Shown in pieces: positions 5,687 to 10,861 of a DNA stretch of 15,775 bases; position 1 is the first letter of the stretch, and every line of letters starts with the position of its first letter. The notes under the pieces are model-generated. The model was not told the origin of the DNA. It saw nothing but the letters and a program-made list of their open reading frames with translations, and searched no databases. A program made the translations under genes and the position numbers. The stretch comes from Pseudomonadota bacterium (GTDB lineage: Bacteria > Pseudomonadota > Gammaproteobacteria > Pseudomonadales > UBA5518), in NCBI GenBank assembly GCA_022705125.1, contig JAKJFB010000001.1, forward strand, positions 26,236-42,010. The letters are read 5' to 3'.

Positions 5687-6919
5687 TCAGTCTCCGCTGA
5701 ACATGCGGTCGACCATCGCCTTGAGGTCCTTCGCCTGGTCGGGCGGCAGGTGCCGCGCGCCGTCGAGCTCGAGCAGGGCGCTGTCCAGGTCCTTCGCCGC
5801 CTTGATCGCATCGGCGATCTCGGCGTAGGTGCGCTGCGGCTCTGCCGGCGCGGCTGCAGCCGGCGCCGCTGCTGCGGGCGGCTTGCGCTTGCCACCGCCG
5901 CTGGCCGCGGCCTGGTTGCGCTCCGGCTCGGCCGGCGCCGGCGCTGGTGTGGCGGTGGCTTGCTGGTTGCCGCGCGCCACCGTGCCGAAGGCCTCGCGGC
6001 TGGCTTCCTGCTCGGCGGTACCGTCCGGCAGCGCCGGCGGCTCTCCGCCTTCCTCGAAGACCTCGCGCACCTGCTCGACCGTGGTCATCGCGCGGAGGTC
6101 CAAGCCGCCGCCCTCGGCCCGGTTGTCGACCTCGGCGGCCACCGCCAGCGCGTCGTTGGATGCGATCGGCAGCAGCTTCGCGTGCTTCTTGATCGCCGAC
6201 TTCGCCGCCATGTCATCCTCCCAGAGCACCCAGGGCGTCTCCGCCAGCTTCGTCTCCGCCTTCTGGCGCTCGCTCTCGTTCTGTGCGGCCTCGACGGCTC
6301 GGACCAGGGTGCGGTACGTCTCGCTGCGGGACCGGATCTTCAGCACTTCGTCCAGCGGCAGCACGCAGGCGACCTCCTGGCCGCCGTCGAGCTGCGCATA
6401 GCTGAAGGCTCCGATCATCTCGCCGCGGTCGACCAGCGCCTTCTCGAATTCCAGGAACGTGCCGGAGCCGAGGCGGTGCTTGAAGTGGTCACCCTTATGG
6501 ATGGCTTCGGCCATCAGCCCCTTCAGCCGCGGCGTGCGGTAGGCCAGGGTCACAAAGCCGCGGTAGCCGATCTGGAACTGGCACTCGAGGACGTCGACCC
6601 ACTGACCGGTGCTCGGGTTCTTGCGGCGCGTCTTGTATGGGATCAGGAAGGCCTGCTGCTGGACGGTGTTCGGCTCGAGGCCCAGCGCGGCGCTGGTCAT
6701 CATCGCGCCCAAGACCGTGGTCGGGTCGCAGGCTGCCAGCTTCGGGGTCTTCTTCACCGCCATCACGCACAGCCGGAGCATGCGCTCGGCGGTGAGGTAC
6801 TTGCCGGCGACCGCGGCGATGCCTTGCTTGACCCGAGCGTCATCAAGGTACTGGAAGATCGTCTTCGGGGGTTCTGCGGCGCTGCCGGTGGCGGCAGCTC
6901 GCAGCGCGTCTTTGCTCAT
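5687..6919 (-). CDS. recT: RecT-family single-strand DNA annealing protein
   Basis: A 410-residue protein starting MSKDALRAAATG at 6917-6919, with AGAGGAAA upstream and an ATGA overlap with the preceding gene. Residues about 20-265 show the RecT/Redbeta-superfamily core: YLTAERMLRL, AACDPTTVLGAMMTSAALGL, EPN...AFLIPYKTR, CQFQIGYRGFVTLAYRTP and the late WEDDMAAKSAIKKHAKLLPI helix. RecT coats single-stranded DNA and pairs complementary strands during phage recombination; it normally works with an exonuclease, here supplied two genes upstream. The protein is longer than typical RecT (about 270 residues in E. coli Rac). After an Ala/Pro/Gly-rich linker (about 317-362) comes a separate helical module, RTYAEIADAIKAAKDLDSAL onward, ending in MVDRMFSGD. 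That tail may mediate partner contacts. Family assignment is firm. Confidence 0.97.
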   Translation of the reverse strand: MSKDALRAAATGSAAEPPKTIFQYLDDARVKQGIAAVAGKYLTAERMLRLCVMAVKKTPKLAACDPTTVLGAMMTSAALGLEPNTVQQQAFLIPYKTRRKNPSTGQWVDVLECQFQIGYRGFVTLAYRTPRLKGLMAEAIHKGDHFKHRLGSGTFLEFEKALVDRGEMIGAFSYAQLDGGQEVACVLPLDEVLKIRSRSETYRTLVRAVEAAQNESERQKAETKLAETPWVLWEDDMAAKSAIKKHAKLLPIASNDALAVAAEVDNRAEGGGLDLRAMTTVEQVREVFEEGGEPPALPDGTAEQEASREAFGTVARGNQQATATPAPAPAEPERNQAAASGGGKRKPPAAAAPAAAAPAEPQRTYAEIADAIKAAKDLDSALLELDGARHLPPDQAKDLKAMVDRMFSGD

Positions 6920-7146
6920 CGTGCTTTCCTCTCGTGGTTGTACTGCTGCTGGGTGATCTGCTCGACCGCGAACGCGGCGGGCTCATCGTCGTCGCGGGCC
7001 TTCGCAGCGAGCCTGGCGGCTTCGGCCTGCTTGGCGGCGATGAATCGGTCGGCGTCCCAGACCCTGTGCTCTCGCACGGTGCTGGAGCCGTCGCCGGCGG
7101 TGTGCCGGAGGTAGATGTCGCGGGTGATCAGTTCGATGGAGTTCAT
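6916..7146 (-). CDS. Small phage protein between exonuclease and recT, 76 aa
   Basis: A 76-residue protein starting MNSIELITRDIYLRHTAGDG at 7144-7146, with AAGGA ahead of the start. Its stop overlaps the recT ATG (ATGA), so the two are translationally coupled. A short strand region (IELITRDIYLRHT) leads to SSTVREHRVWDADRFIAAKQ and a charged helix full of Ala, Lys, Arg and Asp. Its position between the YqaJ exonuclease and recT is shared by small hypothetical proteins in related phage operons. It could be an accessory to recombination or an unrelated small regulator; no motif decides. Confidence 0.87.
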   Translation of the reverse strand: MNSIELITRDIYLRHTAGDGSSTVREHRVWDADRFIAAKQAEAARLAAKARDDDEPAAFAVEQITQQQYNHERKAR

Positions 7147-7154
7147 CGTGGTCC

Positions 7155-8108
7155 TTATCGGGCGCCGGCCGACCGCGATCGCGCGCGGCGCAGCACTCTG
7201 GTGCTGGTGGTCTTCAGGTACAGCGCGTACCAGTCGGGGTGCTCTCGCTTGAACCGGTCGAGCTCGAAGCGGGCGCGGCTCTCGGTGGCCCAGGACATCA
7301 GGTCGCGGACGCCGCTGGCCAGCGTCTCGGCCGGGCCCATGTGCTTGGCGATGGTGAACCGCAGGTGTTCCTCGCGCGCCTCGAGCGCCTCGATCCGGCC
7401 CTTGATCTGGCCGAGCTCCTGGACCGCCTCGAGGATCTCTGGCGTCGCCTCGACGCGGCGCGGCTCCGGCTTCTCGAACAGGGCGCGCAGGTCGGAGAAG
7501 TTGACCGGGTCCGGCGGGACATCGCGCTCGACATGGTCCTGCCAGAAGGAGACCATCTTGCTCTCCATGCCCTGGATCGTCTGTTCGTCGCGCGTCAGCC
7601 AGAAGATGTCGACGTCATCGAAGCTGCGCAGCGCGGCGGCAAGGCAGCGCTGGCGGCCGGTGATCATCAGGCCGTCCATGAACTGCGCGGCGTAGTCGAT
7701 CGGGATGTCTTCGCTGCCCTCCTGGCCCCAGCGGTGCCGGGCTTGGCCGCCGACCGACTTCGCGTCGCTGGTCACGTGCTCTCCGTCGACCTCGAGTTCC
7801 AGGTCGATCTCGCACTTCAGGAACGGGTACTTCGGGTGGGTGTACCGCTCGTTGCGCGCCAGCACCTTGACCTCGTGGCCCTGGTCGCGCAGCTTGTCGA
7901 CCACCATCTCGCAGATGAACGGCTCGAGGCGCTTGCCGCGCTCGAGGCGCCGGTCGCGCTCGGGATCCGGCTCCGGCTTCACCCGTCCCGTCTTCAGGCG
8001 CCACAGGTCGACCGCGGTCATCCAGGGGCTGACGCCGAGCACCGCTGGCGCATCGGTGCCGCCGAGGAAGGTGCGGCGATCCGGCTCTTTCGTGCGCGCG
8101 CGGGCCAT
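7155..8108 (-). CDS. YqaJ-type viral recombinase exonuclease (PD-(D/E)XK fold)
   Basis: A 317-residue protein starting MARARTKEPDRRTF at 8106-8108, overlapping the previous stop as TGATG. The YqaJ/lambda-exonuclease domain occupies about residues 14-190. It has the GGTDAPAVLGVSPW entry motif, a helix with E62 (RLERGKRLEPFI), D102 in CEIDLELEV, the D115-A-K117 metal/catalytic pair (VTSDAKSVG), and the IPIDYAAQFMDGLMITG segment with Q142 that follows in this family. Such enzymes degrade one strand from DNA ends to give single-stranded tails, onto which RecT loads. Residues 225-317 form a helical, Glu/Arg-rich extension (LGQIKGRIEALEAREEHLRF) and a basic tail. The exonuclease plus RecT pair parallels lambda exo/bet and Rac recE/recT. 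The call is firm. Confidence 0.95.
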   Translation of the reverse strand: MARARTKEPDRRTFLGGTDAPAVLGVSPWMTAVDLWRLKTGRVKPEPDPERDRRLERGKRLEPFICEMVVDKLRDQGHEVKVLARNERYTHPKYPFLKCEIDLELEVDGEHVTSDAKSVGGQARHRWGQEGSEDIPIDYAAQFMDGLMITGRQRCLAAALRSFDDVDIFWLTRDEQTIQGMESKMVSFWQDHVERDVPPDPVNFSDLRALFEKPEPRRVEATPEILEAVQELGQIKGRIEALEAREEHLRFTIAKHMGPAETLASGVRDLMSWATESRARFELDRFKREHPDWYALYLKTTSTRVLRRARSRSAGAR

Positions 8109-8398
8109 CAGTCGGCGCTCCCTGGTGCTGCGGCCGGCGCTGCTGTCACGAGCTCGCGCTGGCGGTGGCGCCAGTTGATGTCGCGGCTCGGGTCAACCCA
8201 GGCGAGGTGCTCCGAGCGAGCGCTGATGGCGTACCCGGAACGCGGATCCGTCACCGGGACGTCTCTGGTCAGGTAGGGCGAACCGCAGCAGCCGCATCCC
8301 TCGATCGCGATGCCATGCTTCAGCGTCAGCGCGCGGAGCTCGAGCACGAAGGCCTCGCGCGCCGCCTGGTCGATCACTGTCGGGTCGTCGTCGCTCAT
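8108..8398 (-). CDS. Small Cys-cluster phage protein, 96 aa
   Basis: A 96-residue protein starting MSDDDPTVIDQAAREAFVLE at 8396-8398, with ATGA and TGATG overlaps to its neighbours. A helix (AREAFVLELRALTLKHGIAI) leads to a cysteine cluster EGCGCCGSPYL (C35, C37, C38), then a loop region with RSEHLAWVD and a C-terminal Ala/Pro tail. The helix followed by a Cys/Gly/Ser/Pro cluster and Tyr-Leu resembles small hypothetical phage proteins found near exonuclease genes. The cysteines could bind a metal or pair, but there is no second cluster of the kind expected for a full zinc ribbon. Function unknown. Confidence 0.82.
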   Translation of the reverse strand: MSDDDPTVIDQAAREAFVLELRALTLKHGIAIEGCGCCGSPYLTRDVPVTDPRSGYAISARSEHLAWVDPSRDINWRHRQRELVTAAPAAAPGSAD

Positions 8399-8643
8399 GA
8401 CATGACCTCCAGCACCGCGATGCGCGCCTGCAGCTGGCGCTCCTGCTCGGCGCAGTTCTCCAGGTACTTCGGCCCCAGCTTGAATTCGGAGCCGGGCATC
8501 GTGGCGGCCTGGAGGTAGCCGTCGCGCTCATCCTGCAGGCACTTGAGCTGCTCGCGCAGCCGGTGCAGCTGATACAGGTTCCAGAGGCGCTGCCAGAGCG
8601 GCATGCGGGTGGGGATGGTGTAGCGGGCGCAGTGGAGTTTCAT
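8395..8643 (-). CDS. Small coiled-coil-like phage protein, 82 aa
   Basis: An 82-residue protein starting MKLHCARYTIPTRMPLWQRL at 8641-8643; ATGA overlaps join it to genes on both sides. Most of the protein is predicted helical: LWQRLWNLYQLHRLREQLKC, then QDERDGYLQAATMPG, an EFKLGPKYLENC loop and a closing helix AEQERQLQARIAVLEVM. The heptad-like leucine spacing suggests coiled-coil pairing. I see no enzyme motif, signal peptide or membrane span. It lies in the small-gene cluster between the early promoter and the exonuclease. Function unknown. Confidence 0.8.
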   Translation of the reverse strand: MKLHCARYTIPTRMPLWQRLWNLYQLHRLREQLKCLQDERDGYLQAATMPGSEFKLGPKYLENCAEQERQLQARIAVLEVMS

Positions 8644-8738
8644 GCTCGGATCCAGGTCATGGGAACGTCCGCCAGGAACGCTTCCCAGGCGGCGTGGAGG
8701 GCAGCCTCGCGTGCGAGGTGGAAGCGCAGCTCGCTCAT
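8640..8738 (-). CDS. Micro-protein, 32 aa
   Basis: A 32-residue frame starting MSELRFHLAREAALHAAWEA at 8736-8738 and ending at 8640-8642. It exactly fills the interval between the stop of the 114-residue gene and the start of the 82-residue gene, with an ATGA overlap at both ends. Without it the chain of coupled genes would break for about 90 bases. The sequence is a single amphipathic helix (ELRFHLAREAALHAAWEAFL) with a short tail. Its size means coding bias cannot decide, but the two precise junctions argue for a real gene. No function can be assigned. Confidence 0.65.
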   Translation of the reverse strand: MSELRFHLAREAALHAAWEAFLADVPMTWIRA

Positions 8739-9079
8739 CCGGCGTTCTCCGTCGGAGCGACCGCGATCGCGCGCAGCAGGGCGATGCACTTCTGCTGCTG
8801 CTCGCGGAGCACCGGCTCGGCGTCCGGCCGGAGGGCGCCGCGGCCCTTCAGGCTGTCGGCAGCCGCGCCGAGCATCCCGGCGCACTCGGCCAACATCATC
8901 TCGAGCTCGGGAGCGCGGGCCATCAGGCGGGCATCGTAGGCCCGGCGCGGCTCTGTGATCTCGGTGGTGGCCAGTCTGGCGATCGCGTTGCCCTGCTGGT
9001 CGTAGATGCGCCAGCTGGAGGCGCAGCGAATGGCGCGCCAGGGCCCGAGGCTGCAGCGGCTCTGCTCGGCGGCGCTCAC
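8735..9079 (-). CDS. Small phage protein of unknown function, 114 aa (GTG start)
   Basis: A 114-residue protein. The start is a GTG at 9077-9079, forming a GTGA overlap with the upstream stop, and its own stop overlaps the next gene as ATGA. An N-terminal beta segment (WRIYDQQGNAIARLAT) is followed by the pattern ARLMARAPELEMMLAECAGM. A motif of the type (D/A)ARL(I/M)A.APEL is widespread in hypothetical proteins of phages. The C-terminal half is helical with paired Glu/Gln (VLREQQQKCIALLRAIA). It may be a two-part protein: a beta hairpin and a helical arm. No enzymatic features are seen. Confidence 0.83.
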   Translation of the reverse strand: MSAAEQSRCSLGPWRAIRCASSWRIYDQQGNAIARLATTEITEPRRAYDARLMARAPELEMMLAECAGMLGAAADSLKGRGALRPDAEPVLREQQQKCIALLRAIAVAPTENAG

Positions 9080-9288
9080 GCTGCGCTCCCGCTGGTGGAG
9101 TGCTGCGCGCGGCGCAGCGCGGCCTGCAGGCGCGTCGCGTCGACCGTGATGGTGACCGACTGCCGCCGGCGCTGGAGCTGGGCGCGCAGCGCGCGGCCGA
9201 GCTCGATCGTGCGCTTCGCCGTCTCGGGGTCCATGTAGGCGGGGTACTTCTGCGCGAAGGTGGCGCTGGATGTCTTGCTGGTGTTCAT
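9076..9288 (-). CDS. Small phage protein of unknown function, 70 aa
   Basis: A 70-residue protein starting MNTSKTSSATFAQKYPAYMD at 9286-9288; AGGAGCC precedes the ATG by five bases. The open frame runs back to 9411, but that upstream part overlaps the 43-residue gene in another frame and lacks a binding site. The protein has a short N-terminal region, a helix (ETAKRTIELGRALRAQLQRR) and a strand-helix end (QSVTITVDATRLQAALRRAQ). It is basic, so nucleic-acid or partner binding is possible. I do not recognise the family. Confidence 0.75.
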   Translation of the reverse strand: MNTSKTSSATFAQKYPAYMDPETAKRTIELGRALRAQLQRRRQSVTITVDATRLQAALRRAQHSTSGSAA

Positions 9289-9326
9289 CGTGGCTCCTGT
9301 GGTGGCGACCGGTGGCCGCACTCCCA

Positions 9327-9345
9327 AGCCCGGGCGCGCCGGGCT
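9327..9345. repeat. GC-rich stem-loop in the early leftward leader region
   Basis: AGCCCGG and CCGGGCT (7 bp, perfect) are separated by five bases, in the 68-base gap between the 43-residue and 70-residue genes. No T-run follows on either strand, so it is not a standard intrinsic terminator. It could act as an attenuator, an mRNA-stability element or part of an antitermination site. Confidence 0.5.
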
Positions 9346-9356
9346 CGCGGGTGCGG

Positions 9357-9488
9357 TCAGCCGGCCTGCTCGGTGCTGGTCCATCGCGCCGGCATACCGG
9401 TGCAGAACCAAGTCGGGCAGAGGCGGACCCAGGTGCCGCTGGCGCGGCGCAGGTTTGTGCTGACGAGACGCGGCTTGATGTTGTTCAT
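9357..9488 (-). CDS. Very small phage protein, 43 aa
   Basis: A 43-residue frame starting MNNIKPRLVSTNLRRASGTW at 9486-9488, with GGGAG about seven bases upstream of the ATG. The body is WVRLCPTWFCTGMPARWTST, with two cysteines and three tryptophans in twenty residues. This resembles the small beta-rich one-sheet proteins in phage early operons that read as strand, aromatic patch, Gly-Thr-Pro, Trp end. Its stop lies 68 bases before the next ATG. The short length limits confidence, but the ribosome binding site and the position support a real gene. Function unknown. Confidence 0.65.
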   Translation of the reverse strand: MNNIKPRLVSTNLRRASGTWVRLCPTWFCTGMPARWTSTEQAG

Positions 9489-9502
9489 GCTGCGTCTCCC
9501 GT

Positions 9503-9709
9503 TCAGCCCAGGCGCCCGGCGCGGCGGCCGGCTTCGTAGGCGGCCTCGAGCGCAGCCTTGATGCTCCACACCGCCTGGTCGCTGAAGTCCAGCCCGTCGC
9601 TGTTGCGCGTCTCCAGGGTGGTCAGGTTGAGGTGCTTGGCGACGATCACCGCGAGCATCTCGTCGCGGCGCTGGGTTGCCTTGCTGGGCTCGGTGGTGGG
9701 CTTGGTCAT
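9503..9709 (-). CDS. DUF6900-like small protein, first gene of the leftward operon, 68 aa
   Basis: A 68-residue protein starting MTKPTTEPSKATQRRDEMLA at 9707-9709; AGGAG lies upstream of the start. Residues 18-62 fit the pattern I associate with DUF6900: a helix (MLAVIVAKHL), the TLETRNSDGLDFSD core with its LETRNSD...DF signature, then AVWSIKAALEAAYEAGR. These domains occur in phages and in plasmid or antirestriction-type settings and have no established function. As the first gene after the divergent promoter region it would be expressed earliest in the leftward unit. The family recall is from memory, so treat the name as probable. Confidence 0.85.
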   Translation of the reverse strand: MTKPTTEPSKATQRRDEMLAVIVAKHLNLTTLETRNSDGLDFSDQAVWSIKAALEAAYEAGRRAGRLG

Positions 9710-9750
9710 TCGGGGCTCCTGTTAGCCGCGCTCCGTTGCGCGATGACTGA

Positions 9751-9779
9751 ACTCTGCCTATCTGCAAGCCAACAGTCAA
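9751..9779 (-). promoter_or_regulatory. Candidate early leftward promoter
   Basis: On the minus strand TTGACT (9774-9779), a five-of-six match to the sigma70 -35 box, is followed after 17 bases by CAGAGT (9751-9756), a weak -10 match. Transcription would begin near 9744, giving an untranslated leader of about 35 bases before the ATG at 9709. The -35 box and spacing are good; the weak -10 leaves the call uncertain. Confidence 0.45.
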
Positions 9780-9816
9780 CGGGCAATTCCGACAATTTCG
9801 CGCGCCGCCTGTGCAT

Positions 9817-9859
9817 AAAGTGGCACTCTACCGGGCGTCGTGCCTGTGGAAATCACTTT
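9817..9859. repeat. Nested inverted repeats in the divergent region (candidate operator)
   Basis: AAAGTG (9817-9822) pairs with CACTTT (9854-9859), and inside them GGCAC (9822-9826) pairs with GTGCC (9840-9844). The arrangement is roughly symmetric about 9835. It lies between the candidate leftward promoter and the first rightward gene, where a phage operator is expected. Confidence 0.4.
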
Positions 9860-9901
9860 CTGCAAGGCATGCCGCAAGACAATTGGCGTGCTCGCATCCT
9901 T

Positions 9902-9907
9902 TATGCT
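9902..9907 (+). promoter_or_regulatory. Candidate -10 box for the rightward unit
   Basis: TATGCT lies 12 bases before the ATG at 9920. It matches four of six positions of the sigma70 -10 box. No clean -35 box lies at the usual distance. A start near 9914 would give an almost leaderless mRNA, consistent with the lack of a Shine-Dalgarno sequence before this ATG, as known for lambda cI mRNA made from PRM. Confidence 0.35.
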
Positions 9908-9919
9908 ACGCTCCGCGCC

Positions 9920-10255
9920 ATGATGATCCCACCCGTTCCCACTCTGGCTCAGGTGTCGACTGCCCTGGGCCTGCTCCGCCAGCCGGAGCTCGAGAAGCTG
10001 TCGGAGTTGTCCGGCGTGCCCGTGGGCACGCTCTGGAACATCCGCAGCGGCAAGTCGAAGAACCCCGGCATCGTGACCGTGGCGGCGTTCCAGCCCTACG
10101 TGGAGGCGCTGGCCGCTGTCGCGCTGGCCAAGCCACCGCAGGCCCGCGCGCCGCGTGGCACTTCGATGCGTGCGCGTCAGGGCGTCTCCCGCTCGAAGCG
10201 CGACGCTGATGCGCCGCCGGCGGAGGGCCAAGACGCTGGAGACGACCAGCCGTGA
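9920..10255 (+). CDS. Cro/CI-type helix-turn-helix regulator, 111 aa
   Basis: A 111-residue protein starting MMIPPVPTLAQVSTAL. Two adjacent ATGs occur at 9920 and 9923, and neither has a recognisable Shine-Dalgarno sequence. Residues about 20-56 form a Cro/C1-type helix-turn-helix (LEKLSELSGVPVGTLWNIRS, then GKSKNPGIVTV), with the GVP turn and the N(P)...TV pattern common to phage repressors. The rest is a short helix and a basic, flexible tail (RAPRGTSMRARQ...SKRD). There is no S24 peptidase domain, so it is not a full-length lambda CI type. As the first rightward gene facing the control region it probably regulates the switch, like Cro. Its stop overlaps the next start as GTGA. Confidence 0.88.
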   Translation: MMIPPVPTLAQVSTALGLLRQPELEKLSELSGVPVGTLWNIRSGKSKNPGIVTVAAFQPYVEALAAVALAKPPQARAPRGTSMRARQGVSRSKRDADAPPAEGQDAGDDQP

Positions 10256-10551
10256 ACACCTTCCCCCCGAAGCCCGGCACCGTCGCGTACCTGGTGATCG
10301 CCTTCCTCGAGGCGAAGCTGCCCGCGCGACCGCGCGCGACAGTCGGCGCGATCGCCGGCGAGCTGCGCGGCGTCACGCCATCCCAGGTGCGCGACGCGCT
10401 CGAGGCGGCCCACACCGCCGGCTACGTGAACCGGGAGTACGAAGCCGGTCCCGGCGGCCGCGGGCCCGTCTTCTACGAGCTCGTTCGCAACACGCTGGGT
10501 GAGCTCGCCGTCGGCGGTGCCGCGCGCGCAGGCGGCGGCCGCTCTGGCTGA
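10252..10551 (+). CDS. Winged-helix-like DNA-binding protein, 99 aa (GTG start)
   Basis: A 99-residue protein starting at GTG 10252, overlapping the previous stop by GTGA. The sequence TVAYLVIAFLEAKLPARPRA, then TVGAIAGELRGVTPSQVRDA and LEAAHTAGYVNREYE fits a winged helix: helix 1, helix 2, recognition helix beginning at VTPSQV, then a two-strand wing through GGRGPVFYEL. Proteins of this size following a Cro-like gene often act as a second early regulator, although some fill replication roles. The C-terminal 20 residues (GELAVGGAARAGGGRSG) are Gly/Ala-rich and overlap the next candidate gene by 53 bases. The fold call is by pattern, not by a named family. Confidence 0.82.
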   Translation: MNTFPPKPGTVAYLVIAFLEAKLPARPRATVGAIAGELRGVTPSQVRDALEAAHTAGYVNREYEAGPGGRGPVFYELVRNTLGELAVGGAARAGGGRSG

Positions 10552-10861
10552 AGCCGCGGACGATGGCTGGCTCACCGGCACCGGCGCGCCGCCGCACCCT
10601 GGCGGCGTGATCGAGCCGGTGTCCCCGCGCGTCTCCGCGGCGCGAGACGCGATGCTCGAGGCGCTGCGGGCGTACGGGCAAACCATGGATCCGATCGAGC
10701 TGGTAGCCGCGATCGCCCAGACCCTGGGCCAGATGGTCGCTTTGCTCGACCAGCGCGTGCACACCGTCGATGCGGTGATGGATCTGGTGCTGGAGAACAT
10801 CGCCGCCGGGAACGGGGCAATGATCGAGCAGCAGCTCGGGAATCCGCGAGGCAACGCATGA
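10499..10861 (+). CDS. Conserved-type phage protein, uncertain start, up to 120 aa
   Basis: A frame of 120 residues from GTG 10499, overlapping the previous gene by 53 bases; an alternative GTG at 10607 would give 84 residues. Neither has a strong ribosome binding site, though the whole frame is open. The C-terminal part MDPIELVAAIAQTLGQMVAL, then LDQRVHTVDAVMDLVLENI and AAGNGAMIEQQ reads as two helices with a D-Q-R...T...AM..V..NI.AGN pattern that I recognise from small phage early proteins of unknown function. Its stop overlaps the replication gene ATG as ATGA. The 53-base overlap is long for this operon, so the shorter start or an old frameshift is possible. Function unknown. Confidence 0.75.
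   Translation: MSSPSAVPRAQAAAALAEAADDGWLTGTGAPPHPGGVIEPVSPRVSAARDAMLEALRAYGQTMDPIELVAAIAQTLGQMVALLDQRVHTVDAVMDLVLENIAAGNGAMIEQQLGNPRGNA

Larger units (their letters stand above)
9710..9919. promoter_or_regulatory. Divergent early control region
   Basis: This 210-base non-coding segment separates the first leftward gene from the first rightward gene, so promoters for both arms must lie here or further inside. It is less GC-rich than its surroundings. It contains nested inverted repeats (9817-9859), a GGCATGCC palindrome (9866-9873), AATTG/CAATT repeats near 9784-9798 and 9880-9885, and an 8-base inverted pair GCATAAAG (9813-9820) / CTTTATGC (9899-9906). These are candidate operator sites for the small helix-turn-helix protein encoded directly to the right. 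Which of them are bound cannot be seen from sequence. Confidence 0.7.

Noticed and set aside
5288..7114. 608-residue plus-strand open frame antisense to recT and its neighbours
   Set aside because: It is a mirror of GC-rich minus-strand coding: Leu/Arg/Ala-rich with no domain pattern and no ribosome binding site, while the opposite strand encodes an unmistakable RecT.
5312..7162. TATCGGG in three places (5312, 5664, 7156) around recT
   Set aside because: One copy overlaps the exonuclease stop codon and the motif is only seven bases; chance is an adequate explanation.
9076..9411. 111-residue version of the 70-residue protein
   Set aside because: The extension has no ribosome binding site and overlaps the 43-residue gene; ATG 9288 has AGGAGCC at proper spacing.
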